64,000 nt of DNA from an uncultured Bacteroides sp. (GTDB lineage Bacteria > Bacteroidota > Bacteroidia > Bacteroidales > Bacteroidaceae): NCBI RefSeq assembly GCF_963678845.1, contig NZ_OY787464.1, forward strand, positions 744,001 through 808,000, given 5' to 3'. This document shows, piece by piece, positions 8,529 to 16,672 of the stretch (position 1 is its first letter; each line of letters begins with the position of its first letter). The notes below the pieces were generated by a model. That model searched no databases and was not told the origin of the DNA. It saw nothing but the letters and a program-made list of their open reading frames with translations. Made by a program: the position numbers and the translations under genes.

Positions 8529-9712
8529 TATTTTTGTCTGCTGCTTATGTATTCTACACTAAAGTTGATGATAAGTGTGATGAAGAACAACACAACTCCT
8601 AATAAGAACAACGCTTGATAGTGCGCTCCTCCTGCTGGTGCTTCACCTAGTTCGGCGGCAATGGTTGCAGGGATGGTTCGAAGGGGTTCTAGAATTGAAT
8701 GAGGAATCACTGCTGCATTACCTGTTACCATAAGCACAGCCATTGTTTCACCAATAGCGCGTCCTATTCCTAAAACAATTCCTGAGGTTATTCCCGAAAT
8801 TGAGTAAGGTATAACTACCTTATAAATAGTCTGCCATTTAGATGCTCCCAAAGCAAGACTTGCTTCTCTCATTGCCCGTGGACAGTTTCTCATTGCATCC
8901 TCACTTACTGTAATAATTGTTGGCAATGCCATAATGGCAAGAACAATACTACCAGCAAGTCCAGATTCTCCAACCGGAAGGTGAAATATTTTTTGAATCA
9001 AGGGAACGATAACAATCAATCCGAAGAAACCATAAACGACAGAAGGTATTCCACTTAATAGTTCGATTACTGGTTTCAATATATCTCTTACACGGTGGCT
9101 GGAAACCTCACTCATATATATCGATACAGATAAGCCAAACGGGAGAGCAAACAGAATGGCAAAGAAGCTAACCCAAAGAGTACCGGTTATCAAGGGAAGA
9201 ATTCCGAACTGAGGCGCCGGAGTTGCTGTAGGGAACCATTCAGTTCCTCCAATAACATCTTTAATTGAGATCGTTTTATCCTTAATTACATGCCCTTGAA
9301 AGCTCTTATGAAGATAATTATTAGGAATAAATCCAATCATTCCTGGATTCTTATTAATCAGTTCAGCAATCTTGGCTCCTGCAAATGCGTAATCAGGGCC
9401 AAGCTCTTCTTCTGAGTAATAATCTGTAAGATTTTCCAAGCGGAAAATAGTTATTGGAGCATTTGTTCCTCCAACTTGTGACCAATTGGTTACCTCTCCA
9501 TCAAACATTTTTTTAATCTCAGCTGGAGTAAGATCCGTAACTTTATTTTCTTTGTTAAGAGCAAGTACATATCCATCCTCAATGGCTTTATTACCAAACA
9601 GTCCGAATGCCTCACTGAAAAGAAAAACAATAATGAGCAGAATCGTAATACTTGTCACGAAACCACTGCAAGTAAGCAGCCCTTCAATTATTCGTTCAAA
9701 AAACTTTTTCAT
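8528..9712 (-). CDS. pstC: Phosphate ABC transporter permease PstC with an embedded PstS-like segment
   Basis: The 394-residue protein is PstC by its C-terminal half: permease helices from about residue 170, the EAA loop EDAMRNCPRAMREASLALGA, and operon position. Between helix 1 (about 18-36) and helix 2 (about 170) it carries roughly 130 extra residues. This segment resembles part of the window's own PstS: LTPAEIKKMFDGEVTNW (61-77) against LTREQLAGIFTGSITNW in PstS (116-132), and GMIGFIPNNYL (124-134) against GAIGYVGLAYV. The phosphate-binding SSGT loop of PstS has no counterpart, so direct phosphate binding is doubtful. Typical PstC proteins have about 300-340 residues. The promoter region holds phased Pho-box-like repeats at 9782-9810. 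Confidence 0.93.
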   Translation of the reverse strand: MKKFFERIIEGLLTCSGFVTSITILLIIVFLFSEAFGLFGNKAIEDGYVLALNKENKVTDLTPAEIKKMFDGEVTNWSQVGGTNAPITIFRLENLTDYYSEEELGPDYAFAGAKIAELINKNPGMIGFIPNNYLHKSFQGHVIKDKTISIKDVIGGTEWFPTATPAPQFGILPLITGTLWVSFFAILFALPFGLSVSIYMSEVSSHRVRDILKPVIELLSGIPSVVYGFFGLIVIVPLIQKIFHLPVGESGLAGSIVLAIMALPTIITVSEDAMRNCPRAMREASLALGASKWQTIYKVVIPYSISGITSGIVLGIGRAIGETMAVLMVTGNAAVIPHSILEPLRTIPATIAAELGEAPAGGAHYQALFLLGVVLFFITLIINFSVEYISSRQK

Positions 9713-9731
9713 ATTTCATATTTTTCTGATG

Positions 9732-9739
9732 CAAAGGAA
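9732..9739 (-). promoter_or_regulatory. Imperfect -7 element for pstC
   Basis: The minus strand reads TTCCTTTG, one base off TAnnTTTG, 20 bp upstream of the pstC start and about 40 bp downstream of the phased heptamers at 9782-9810. A weak core element behind an activator array suits an activated promoter. Confidence 0.4.
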
Positions 9740-9781
9740 CGAAACAGATATTAAGAAGTTGTGACTATGATTTGAAGGAAA

Positions 9782-9810
9782 TATTTCAATTGTATTACAT
9801 TTATGTTACA
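9782..9810 (-). promoter_or_regulatory. Pho-box-like array upstream of pstC (11-bp phase)
   Basis: On the minus strand, heptamers TGTAACA (9810-9804), TGTAATA (9799-9793) and TGAAATA (9788-9782) repeat every 11 bp. Direct heptamers one helical turn apart are the hallmark of PhoB/PhoP-type response regulator sites. The array lies 70-98 bp upstream of the pstC start codon. Binding by the organism's PhoB homologue is inferred. Confidence 0.65.
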
Positions 9811-10010
9811 TGATTCAAAACAAAAGGCTAAGTAAAAATGTTTAAGAAGCTTAGGCGGTTATTGCTGGAACAATATCATTAACATGTACACCTTATCTAT
9901 TTATAGTCTAGCATTAAAAATAAAAAGCCCTACAGTAAAAATAATTATAGTGTATACCTTTAAATAAACATAACTTGTTTCAATGCGTTAAATATAACTA
10001 GGAGTCCTGT

Positions 10011-10072
10011 TGTTACAAGTAAGTAACACAGATGTAATTGTTTTGTAATATGAATTTTATTGTTTTGCAACA
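10011..10072 (+). promoter_or_regulatory. Pho-box-like array upstream of pstS (11-bp phase)
   Basis: Heptamers sit on an 11-bp grid: TGTTACA at 10011, AGTAACA at 10022, TGTAATT at 10033, TGTAATA at 10044, no match at 10055, and TGCAACA at 10066. The last is 25 bp before the pstS ATG. The same word appears, also 11-bp phased, on the pstC side at 9782-9810. This is the expected arrangement for phosphate-starvation activation of both divergent units. Confidence 0.7.
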
Positions 10073-10097
10073 TATTAATTAAATAAGGAGAAAAGAA

Positions 10098-10919
10098 ATG
10101 AAAAAAGGAACTATTCTATTATTGATTTCGTTATTGCTGAGCGTTACATCTTTACATGCACAACGAATTAAAGGTAGCGATACTGTACTTCCAGTGTCAC
10201 AACAAGCAGCTGAAAGCTATATGAACAAAAAGCACGGAGCTAACGTCACTGTTACTGGCGGCGGAAGCGGTGTTGGATTCTCGGCATTGATAGATGGAAC
10301 TTGTGACATTGCTATGGCCTCTCGTTCAATCAAGTTTGGCGAGAAGATGAAACTTAAAGCAAAAAAACAAGATATTACAGAAGTAAAGATTGCATATGAT
10401 GCATTAGCAGTGGTTATCAATCCATCAAACACCGTTAGCAAGCTCACTCGTGAACAATTAGCAGGTATTTTCACTGGCTCAATCACAAACTGGAAACAAG
10501 TGGGTGGGAAAGATATGAAAATAGTGGCATACTCTCGCGAAACATCTTCGGGAACATACGAGTTTTTCAAGGAACATGTTTTAAAGAATAAAAATTATAA
10601 AAAGGACATCCTTTCCATGCCTGCAACAGGAGCCATTATCCAATCAGTAAGTCAGACTAAGGGTGCAATTGGATATGTGGGACTTGCTTATGTAAGCAAC
10701 AAAGTAAAAACTATAGCTGTTTCATATGATGGAAAAAAATTTGCAACTCCAAGTTTAGAAAATGCCTCAAAGAAACTTTACCCTATTGTAAGACCACTAT
10801 TTTATTATTATAATAACAAAGACAAAAATAAAGTATCACCATTTATTCAGTATGTTTTATCTGCAGAAGGTCAGAATTTAATAAAAAAGGGTGGATATAT
10901 TCCAATTAGATTAATGTAA
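10098..10919 (+). CDS. pstS: Periplasmic phosphate-binding protein PstS
   Basis: The 273-residue protein has a signal peptide (about 1-21, ending LHAQ). Phosphate-contact loops are visible as GSDTVLP (26-32), GGGSGVGF (54-61), SRS near 75 and SRETSSGTYEFF (146-157). It captures phosphate and delivers it to PstC/PstA. It is transcribed divergently from pstC, unlike the common pstSCAB order, with Pho-box-like repeats just upstream. An AAGGAG-like sequence lies 5-10 bp before the ATG, an unusually clear ribosome-binding site for this window. Confidence 0.96.
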   Translation: MKKGTILLLISLLLSVTSLHAQRIKGSDTVLPVSQQAAESYMNKKHGANVTVTGGGSGVGFSALIDGTCDIAMASRSIKFGEKMKLKAKKQDITEVKIAYDALAVVINPSNTVSKLTREQLAGIFTGSITNWKQVGGKDMKIVAYSRETSSGTYEFFKEHVLKNKNYKKDILSMPATGAIIQSVSQTKGAIGYVGLAYVSNKVKTIAVSYDGKKFATPSLENASKKLYPIVRPLFYYYNNKDKNKVSPFIQYVLSAEGQNLIKKGGYIPIRLM

Positions 10920-10935
10920 TACGAAAAAGAATAAC

Positions 10936-10943
10936 TATTTTTG
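10936..10943 (+). promoter_or_regulatory. -7 promoter element for glnS
   Basis: TATTTTTG fits TAnnTTTG, 29 bp before the glnS ATG at 10973. Confidence 0.6.
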
Positions 10944-10972
10944 CAGCCTTAACTGTGTAACAACGTATCACT

Positions 10973-12673
10973 ATGACAGATATTAAAACGGAAGAAGGAG
11001 GCGAAAAGAAAAGTTTGAACTTTATTGAGATCGCCGTAGAGAACGATTTGAAAGAAGGTAAAAACGGAGGAAGAATACAAACACGTTTCCCACCAGAGCC
11101 CAATGGTTACCTGCACATAGGTCATGCAAAAGCAATTTGTATGGACTTTGGCATTGCTAAAAAGTATAATGGTGTTTGTAATCTTCGCTTCGATGATACC
11201 AATCCCGTAAAAGAAGATGTAGAATATGTAGATGCCATCAAAGAAGATATAGAGTGGCTTGGCTACAAGTGGGGAAACATATACTACGCCTCTGATTACT
11301 TCCAGCAGTTATGGGATTTTGCCATAAAACTGATTAAAGAAGGCAAGGCATATGTAGACGAACAATCTGCCGAGGAAATTGCAAAGCAGAAAGGAACTCC
11401 TACCCAGGCAGGAACAAACAGTCCCTTCCGCGACCGTCCTCTAGAGGAAAATCTGGAACTTTTCCAAAAGATGAATTCCGGAGAATTGCCCGAAGGTGCA
11501 ATGGTTCTTCGTGCCAAGATTGATATGGCAAACTCAAACATGCACTTCCGTGATCCGATAATGTACCGCATTATCCATCATCCACATCATCGTACAGGAA
11601 CAACCTGGAAAGCATACCCAATGTATGACTTTGCTCATGGACAGTCCGATTACTTTGAAGGTGTAACCCACTCCCTTTGTACACTAGAATTTGAAGTTCA
11701 CCGTCCACTATATAATTATTATATAGACCTATTGAAGGAAAGCGAGAATTATAATCCTCGCCAGATGGAATTCAACCGTTTGAATCTTACTTATACAGTA
11801 ATGAGCAAGCGTAAACTTCTCACTTTGGTTAAAGAAAAATTAGTGAACGGATGGGATGACCCACGAATGCCTACCCTATGTGGTTATCGCCGCCGCGGTT
11901 ACTCACCTGAAGCCATTCATAATTTCATCGATAAAATTGGTTATACAAAGTATGATGGTATTATTGACGTTTCACTTCTTGAATCGGTAGTAAGGGAAGA
12001 TCTTAACGCGCGCTCCACTCGTGTGGCTGCCGTTATCAATCCTGTGAAGTGTATCATCACTAACTATCCTGAAGGACAAGTGGAAAAAATGGAAGCAATC
12101 AATAATGCTGAAGATCCAAATTCCGCTTCACACATTATAGAATTCAGTCGCGAGCTGTTTATCGAACGAGAAGACTTCATGGAAGATGCTCCAAAGAAGT
12201 ATTTCCGAATGACTCCCGGTCAGGAAGTTCGCCTGAAGAACGCCTATATTGTAAAATGTACAGGCTGTAAAAAGAATGCAGATGGAGATATTGAAGAAGT
12301 ATACTGCGAATTTGATCCAAACACAAAGAGTGGTATGCCGGATAGCAACCGAAAAGTGAAAGGAACTCTTCACTGGGTAAGTGCTGCACACAGTCTTCCT
12401 GCTGAAGTTCGCCTTTACGATCGTTTGTTTAAGGTAGAAAATCCTGCTTTGGAAGAGAAAGACGGAGACTTCCGCGACCTTCTGAATCCAGATTCATTAA
12501 AGGTACTTACAAACTGTAGAGTAGAGAAGTTCCTGGCAGAAATGAAGCCTCTAGATTATTTACAGTTCCAACGTATCGGCTATTTCAATGTAGACAAAGA
12601 TTCTACTTCTGAAAAACTGATATTTAACCGTACTGTTGGACTAAAAGATACCTGGAGCAAAATTAATAAATAA
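10973..12673 (+). CDS. glnS: Glutaminyl-tRNA synthetase
   Basis: This 566-residue class I synthetase has the HIGH motif in GYLHIGHAKA (HIGH at 48-51), RFDDTNP after it, and a KMSKS-type MSKRK near residue 280, followed by the two C-terminal anticodon-binding beta-barrels. EFEVHRPLY and PEAIHNFI are typical of GlnRS rather than GluRS. It charges tRNA-Gln directly in the cytosol. It is monocistronic, with a promoter at 10936-10943 and a terminator at 12682-12716. Confidence 0.97.
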   Translation: MTDIKTEEGGEKKSLNFIEIAVENDLKEGKNGGRIQTRFPPEPNGYLHIGHAKAICMDFGIAKKYNGVCNLRFDDTNPVKEDVEYVDAIKEDIEWLGYKWGNIYYASDYFQQLWDFAIKLIKEGKAYVDEQSAEEIAKQKGTPTQAGTNSPFRDRPLEENLELFQKMNSGELPEGAMVLRAKIDMANSNMHFRDPIMYRIIHHPHHRTGTTWKAYPMYDFAHGQSDYFEGVTHSLCTLEFEVHRPLYNYYIDLLKESENYNPRQMEFNRLNLTYTVMSKRKLLTLVKEKLVNGWDDPRMPTLCGYRRRGYSPEAIHNFIDKIGYTKYDGIIDVSLLESVVREDLNARSTRVAAVINPVKCIITNYPEGQVEKMEAINNAEDPNSASHIIEFSRELFIEREDFMEDAPKKYFRMTPGQEVRLKNAYIVKCTGCKKNADGDIEEVYCEFDPNTKSGMPDSNRKVKGTLHWVSAAHSLPAEVRLYDRLFKVENPALEEKDGDFRDLLNPDSLKVLTNCRVEKFLAEMKPLDYLQFQRIGYFNVDKDSTSEKLIFNRTVGLKDTWSKINK

Positions 12674-12681
12674 TATATATG

Positions 12682-12716
12682 ACAATTAATTCCTCCTTTC
12701 TGGAGGAATTAATTGT
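12682..12716 (+). terminator. Intrinsic terminator after glnS
   Basis: A 15-bp perfect stem (core TTAATTCCTCC) with a 5-base loop, ending in GTTTTA. It starts 8 bp after the glnS stop codon. Confidence 0.75.
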
Positions 12717-12737
12717 TTTACACTATAAATAAAGAAT

Positions 12738-14198
12738 ATGAGCAATTATTCTTCTTCGGATTTTGAGCAAGATAAAGAGTTTAAGCAAGCACTTGCCCAA
12801 TATGAAGAAATGAAAGCAGCAAAAAGAACTGGTTATTTTGACGCAGATCAATTAGCCGATTTTGCCGAATATTACGCATCATTGCAGCAATACGACGAAG
12901 CTTTCGAAGTAATTGACTATGCCCTATCCATTCATCCTGCAAACACAGAAGTTCTTGTTATCAAAGCGCATATCCTCATTGATCTGGAAAAAATAGAAGA
13001 AGCTAAAGAAATAGCCTTATCTATTTCGGAAAGTTATGATCGGGATGTTAAAATGCTTAAAGCAGAACTCTTGATCATGGAAAAGAAATTGGAAGAAGCC
13101 GACACACTTATTCAGGAAATGGTTAGTCAGGATGAAAACAATGAAGAAGATAACTGGCTTGATATTGCATTCCTTTACACTGATTCCGATCTTCCCGAGA
13201 AAGCTTTGCCTTGGTTTGAAAAAGCATTTGAAGCCGATCCTGAAAACGACGAAATTCGCATGAATTTAGCCGAATGTTACGGCCAATCCAAACAGATTGA
13301 TAAAGGAGCCGATCTCTATAATAAATTGCTGGATAAAGACCCTTATTCAGTTCAATATTGGTTTGACCTTGGACGATTCTATTATGTTGCAAAAGAATTC
13401 AATAAAGCGCTGGAAGCATATGAATTTGCTCTCACCATAGAAGCAGACCATCCTGGATCTATACTGATGACAGCTCACTGTTATTATCAGTTGGAGAACT
13501 ACGAAAAATCTTGTGAATTCTATGAGAGATATGAAGAAACAGAACCAAAATCGGGTATGACTGTGTTTTTCATCGGATTGTGCCACTATAGTCTCAAGAA
13601 TTATGAGAAATGTATTCTGAAATTTAAAGAAGCATTAGGGATTAATCAGGGGCTTTCACCAGATACTATTGATATATATACTTATATCGCTTTAAGTTAT
13701 AGCGAGCTTAAATTACTTGAAGAAGCCATTCATTATATTGATTTGGCAATAAACGAAGATGCTTCATGCGCTGATTCTTATCTTAATAAGGGAAAGATAT
13801 ACCTAGGCTTCGAAGATCGGAAAAATGCCAGCATTAGCTTTGGAGAAGCCATTAAGTTAAATCCTGAAAATCCAAAAACTTTCTCAGAGATGGGAACTAT
13901 CTATTTTGAGAATAAAATGTACGATCGGGCTTTAAAGTGCTTTGAAACAGTAGAGTTCTATTCTCCAGGATATGATAATAACTACTTATTACTGGCTTAT
14001 GCAAACGGAGCATTGGGAAATATAGAAGATTTTAATTACTATTTCATCCAGGCAACCAAGCAAAATCCTGAGAATATTCTGCAGAGTCTGGATTATTTGC
14101 CTGAAGAAGAAACTGAATTAAAACAATTAATTATCGATCTGAGAAAAGCTATTGAAGAAGATGAGAATTTGAATACCCGCAAATCAAAATTCAACTAA
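12738..14198 (+). CDS. TPR-repeat protein
   Basis: The 486-residue protein is built almost entirely of tetratricopeptide repeats; about ten are visible, for example AFEVIDYALSIHPANTEVLV, ALPWFEKAFEADPENDEIRM and ALEAYEFALTIEADHPGSIL. It lacks a signal peptide and is acidic, so it is probably a cytosolic scaffold. No catalytic domain is seen. It begins 21 bp after the glnS terminator and may be expressed by read-through. Partners are unknown. Confidence 0.85.
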   Translation: MSNYSSSDFEQDKEFKQALAQYEEMKAAKRTGYFDADQLADFAEYYASLQQYDEAFEVIDYALSIHPANTEVLVIKAHILIDLEKIEEAKEIALSISESYDRDVKMLKAELLIMEKKLEEADTLIQEMVSQDENNEEDNWLDIAFLYTDSDLPEKALPWFEKAFEADPENDEIRMNLAECYGQSKQIDKGADLYNKLLDKDPYSVQYWFDLGRFYYVAKEFNKALEAYEFALTIEADHPGSILMTAHCYYQLENYEKSCEFYERYEETEPKSGMTVFFIGLCHYSLKNYEKCILKFKEALGINQGLSPDTIDIYTYIALSYSELKLLEEAIHYIDLAINEDASCADSYLNKGKIYLGFEDRKNASISFGEAIKLNPENPKTFSEMGTIYFENKMYDRALKCFETVEFYSPGYDNNYLLLAYANGALGNIEDFNYYFIQATKQNPENILQSLDYLPEEETELKQLIIDLRKAIEEDENLNTRKSKFN

Positions 14199-14282
14199 TT
14201 CGTTTTTCAAGACTTTTTAAGCAATAAGATCTCAATATTAAGATCACATCAGCTAATATAAGGATAAGAGAAAATATTGTTG

Positions 14283-14341
14283 AATATGAACTAATAAAGC
14301 CGGACTAAGATATTCTTAATCCGGCTTTATTAGTTCATATT
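14283..14341. terminator. Bidirectional terminator between TPR gene and tpx
   Basis: A 22-bp perfect inverted repeat (14283-14304 with 14320-14341, core AATAAAGCCGGA). It separates two converging genes and serves both strands. Confidence 0.75.
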
Positions 14342-14350
14342 TAAATGGAA

Positions 14351-14851
14351 TTATTTTAGCAAATTGATTACTGCATCATAATTAGGTTCTGTGGTAATCT
14401 CAGTAACAATCTCTGTATGGATCACTTTCCCTTCCGGATTAATTACAACGACCGCCCTAGCCAATAATCCTCTCAGAGGACCATCTTCCATCAATAAACC
14501 ATATTCCTGGGCAAATTCAGGTGAACGAAAATCTGATAAAGCAATTACATTATCGATGCCTTCGGTGGTGCAAAAACGTCCTTGAGCAAATGGCAAATCT
14601 TTTGATATGGCTAAAACAATTGTATTTGGCAATTGAGATGCAATTTTATTGAAGTGCCTAACCGACGTTGCACAAACACTTGTATCCAAACTTGGAAATA
14701 TATTTAACACTACATTTTTGCCTTTAGCATAATCTAAATAATAATCACTTAAATCATTCTTTACCAGATGAAAATTTGGTGCAAAATCATTTATCTGAAT
14801 AAACTCTCCGAACAATTTTACTACTTGTCCTTTAAACTTTGTATGTGCCAT
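14351..14851 (-). CDS. tpx: Thiol peroxidase Tpx
   Basis: The 166-residue atypical 2-Cys peroxiredoxin has the peroxidatic Cys60 in DTSVCATSVRHFN and the resolving Cys94 in GRFCTTEG. The NDFAPNFHL start of the thioredoxin fold is also present. It reduces lipid and other hydroperoxides using thioredoxin. Cytosolic or periplasmic placement is not settled, as no signal peptide is seen. It is a single gene with a terminator at 14283-14341. Confidence 0.95.
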   Translation of the reverse strand: MAHTKFKGQVVKLFGEFIQINDFAPNFHLVKNDLSDYYLDYAKGKNVVLNIFPSLDTSVCATSVRHFNKIASQLPNTIVLAISKDLPFAQGRFCTTEGIDNVIALSDFRSPEFAQEYGLLMEDGPLRGLLARAVVVINPEGKVIHTEIVTEITTEPNYDAVINLLK

Positions 14852-15077
14852 ACTTTATTCTCTTTTTAGTTTTTTGTTCAATATAAACAATTAAATTGTA
14901 AATGAGTTCATTAATACTCTCTTTTTATTTATCTAAATCATAAAAATTAATGCCAGCATTCAATTAACAAATGGGCTATAAAGCCGAATATAGCCATTTA
15001 AGTCTATCGATATTCAGCACCTCATAATAAATTAATAGTGAAATTTTGAGATATAATTATGAAATAGATATTAAAGA

Positions 15078-15110
15078 AAAACAGCTTTGCTGAATTAGCA
15101 AAGCTGTTTT
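15078..15110 (-). terminator. Terminator of the tRNA-Thr transcript
   Basis: A 14-bp perfect stem (core ACAGCTTTGCT) with a 5-base loop. On the minus strand it is followed by a T5 tract. It lies 28 bp beyond the 3' end of tRNA-Thr. Apart from it, 14852-15137 contains only a weaker imperfect hairpin near 14970-15000. Confidence 0.7.
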
Positions 15111-15137
15111 ATAATTAAACCTGTTTATTTAAAAATG

Positions 15138-15210
15138 AGCCGCAACCCGGACTTGAACCGGGGACCTCTTCATTACGAGTGAAACGCTCTACCAACTGAG
15201 CTAATGCGGC
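15138..15210 (-). tRNA. tRNA-Thr (anticodon CGT)
   Basis: The minus strand folds into a 73-nt cloverleaf: acceptor GCCGCAT/TTGCGGC (6 of 7 paired, a T-T at 7-66), D-stem GCTC/GAGC, anticodon stem TTTCA/TGAAG with loop CTCGTAA giving CGT, and T-arm CCCGG/CCGGG with TTCAAGT. It reads ACG threonine codons. CCA is not encoded. A -7 element is at 15233-15240. Confidence 0.96.
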
Positions 15211-15232
15211 ATTTCTTTCGGTTTATGTAGTG

Positions 15233-15240
15233 CAAATTTA
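15233..15240 (-). promoter_or_regulatory. -7 promoter element for tRNA-Thr
   Basis: The minus strand reads TAAATTTG, fitting TAnnTTTG, 22 bp upstream of the tRNA 5' end. Confidence 0.55.
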
Positions 15241-15289
15241 CACCATTATTCTAATATATAAAGAGTTTTTGGCATTTTTTTTCTAAAAA

Positions 15290-16573
15290 TCAAAGTCGGG
15301 CATCCACAATTGCTAACGGATAGATTCCTTTTACATCATATACAACACCCTCTTTTTTCACTAACGACCGAACATTCAAAGAGATAAATTCTTTATGAGC
15401 CACAGCTGCTATCACAGCATCATATTCTTCGGAAGGAAGCTCCGAAGCTATTTCAAGTCCATATTCTCGCTTCACGTCTTCGCGAGATGCTATCGGATCA
15501 TAAACTGTTACATCAATATCATAATTCTGAAGTTCATGAACCACATCAATAACCTTTGTATTGCGCACGTCGGGACAGTTTTCCTTAAATGTAAAGCCAA
15601 GAATTAATACCCGACTATGCTTTATCAGCATCTCTTTCTTTATCATACATCGCACTACTTCCTGAGCAACATACTCTCCCATCCCATCATTCATCCGCCT
15701 TCCCGACAATATTATTTCCGGACGAAATCCGTATTCTCTAGCTCTTTGTGCCAAATAATACGGATCAACGCCGATGCAATGACCGCCCACCAATCCGGGA
15801 TAGAAAGGTAGAAAGTTCCATTTTGTGGCTGCTGCCTGAAGCACACTGCGGGTATCTATTCCCATACGATTAAATATCTTTGCCAGTTCATTGATAAAGG
15901 CTATATTTATATCCCGTTGGGAGTTCTCTATAATTTTTGCTGCTTCGGCCACCCGGATAGAAGGAGCTAGATAAGTTCCAGCGGTAATAACTGAACGATA
16001 CAGTTCATCGACCAATTGTGCAACTTCAGGAGTTGAACCGGACGTAATCTTCAGAATAGTTTCCACCGTATGTAGTTTATCACCTGGATTTATACGTTCG
16101 GGAGAATATCCGGCAAAGAAATCTTTATTAAACGAAAGACCTGACACTTTTTCAACGATGGGAATGCAAACATCCTCTGTAATTCCGGGAGAAACTGTAG
16201 ATTCGTAGATCACAATATCATTCTTATTAATAGCCCTCCCCACTGTTCCGCTGGCGGAAAACAAAGGATGCAAATCTGGATGATTACTCTTGTCCACGGG
16301 TGTAGGAACTGTAATGATATAGTAGTTGCACTTTTGAAGAAACTCAGCATTCGATGTGCAAAATAAACCGGAAGCGGAAAACGGTTGAGCGGTAATCACT
16401 TTCTGTAGCTCTTCATTAGACACCTCCAACGTGGAATCATTACTATTATTTAGTTCTTCAATGCGATTTTTATTTATGTCAAATCCAACAACCGGGTATT
16501 TTGCTGCAAAAAGCCTAGCCAAAGGTAAGCCTACATAACCAAGTCCGATAACTGCTATTTGTATATTCTTCAT
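15290..16573 (-). CDS. UDP-N-acetylhexosamine 6-dehydrogenase (TviB/WbpO type)
   Basis: The 427-residue NAD-dependent nucleotide-sugar dehydrogenase has the Rossmann motif AVIGLGYVGLPLA at the start, VPTPVD, YESTVSPG and SPERINPGDK, plus the catalytic Cys in GGHCIGVDPYYL and a C-terminal UDP-binding domain (GFTFKENCPDVRNTK). It oxidises C6 of a UDP-sugar to a uronic acid for surface polysaccharide; the sequence style fits the UDP-GlcNAc/GalNAc dehydrogenases. An in-frame ATG at 16624 is possible, but the -7 element at 16578-16585 lies within that extension, so I chose 16573 (MKNIQIAVIG). Confidence 0.9.
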   Translation of the reverse strand: MKNIQIAVIGLGYVGLPLARLFAAKYPVVGFDINKNRIEELNNSNDSTLEVSNEELQKVITAQPFSASGLFCTSNAEFLQKCNYYIITVPTPVDKSNHPDLHPLFSASGTVGRAINKNDIVIYESTVSPGITEDVCIPIVEKVSGLSFNKDFFAGYSPERINPGDKLHTVETILKITSGSTPEVAQLVDELYRSVITAGTYLAPSIRVAEAAKIIENSQRDINIAFINELAKIFNRMGIDTRSVLQAAATKWNFLPFYPGLVGGHCIGVDPYYLAQRAREYGFRPEIILSGRRMNDGMGEYVAQEVVRCMIKKEMLIKHSRVLILGFTFKENCPDVRNTKVIDVVHELQNYDIDVTVYDPIASREDVKREYGLEIASELPSEEYDAVIAAVAHKEFISLNVRSLVKKEGVVYDVKGIYPLAIVDARL

Positions 16574-16577
16574 AAAA

Positions 16578-16585
16578 CAAAAGTA
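16578..16585 (-). promoter_or_regulatory. -7 promoter element abutting a start codon
   Basis: The minus strand reads TACTTTTG and ends only 4 bp before the ATG at 16573, so the transcript would have almost no leader. Confidence 0.45.
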
Positions 16586-16639
16586 ACTTTTTAAAATGAC
16601 AAAATCATTGATAACATAACGCAAAAGGAAAAAACTTAG

Positions 16640-16647
16640 TATGTTTG
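16640..16647 (+). promoter_or_regulatory. -7 promoter element for the endonuclease gene
   Basis: TATGTTTG fits TAnnTTTG, 25 bp before the ATG at 16673. Confidence 0.6.
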
Positions 16648-16672
16648 CAGCAATTAAAAGAATAACAACAAC

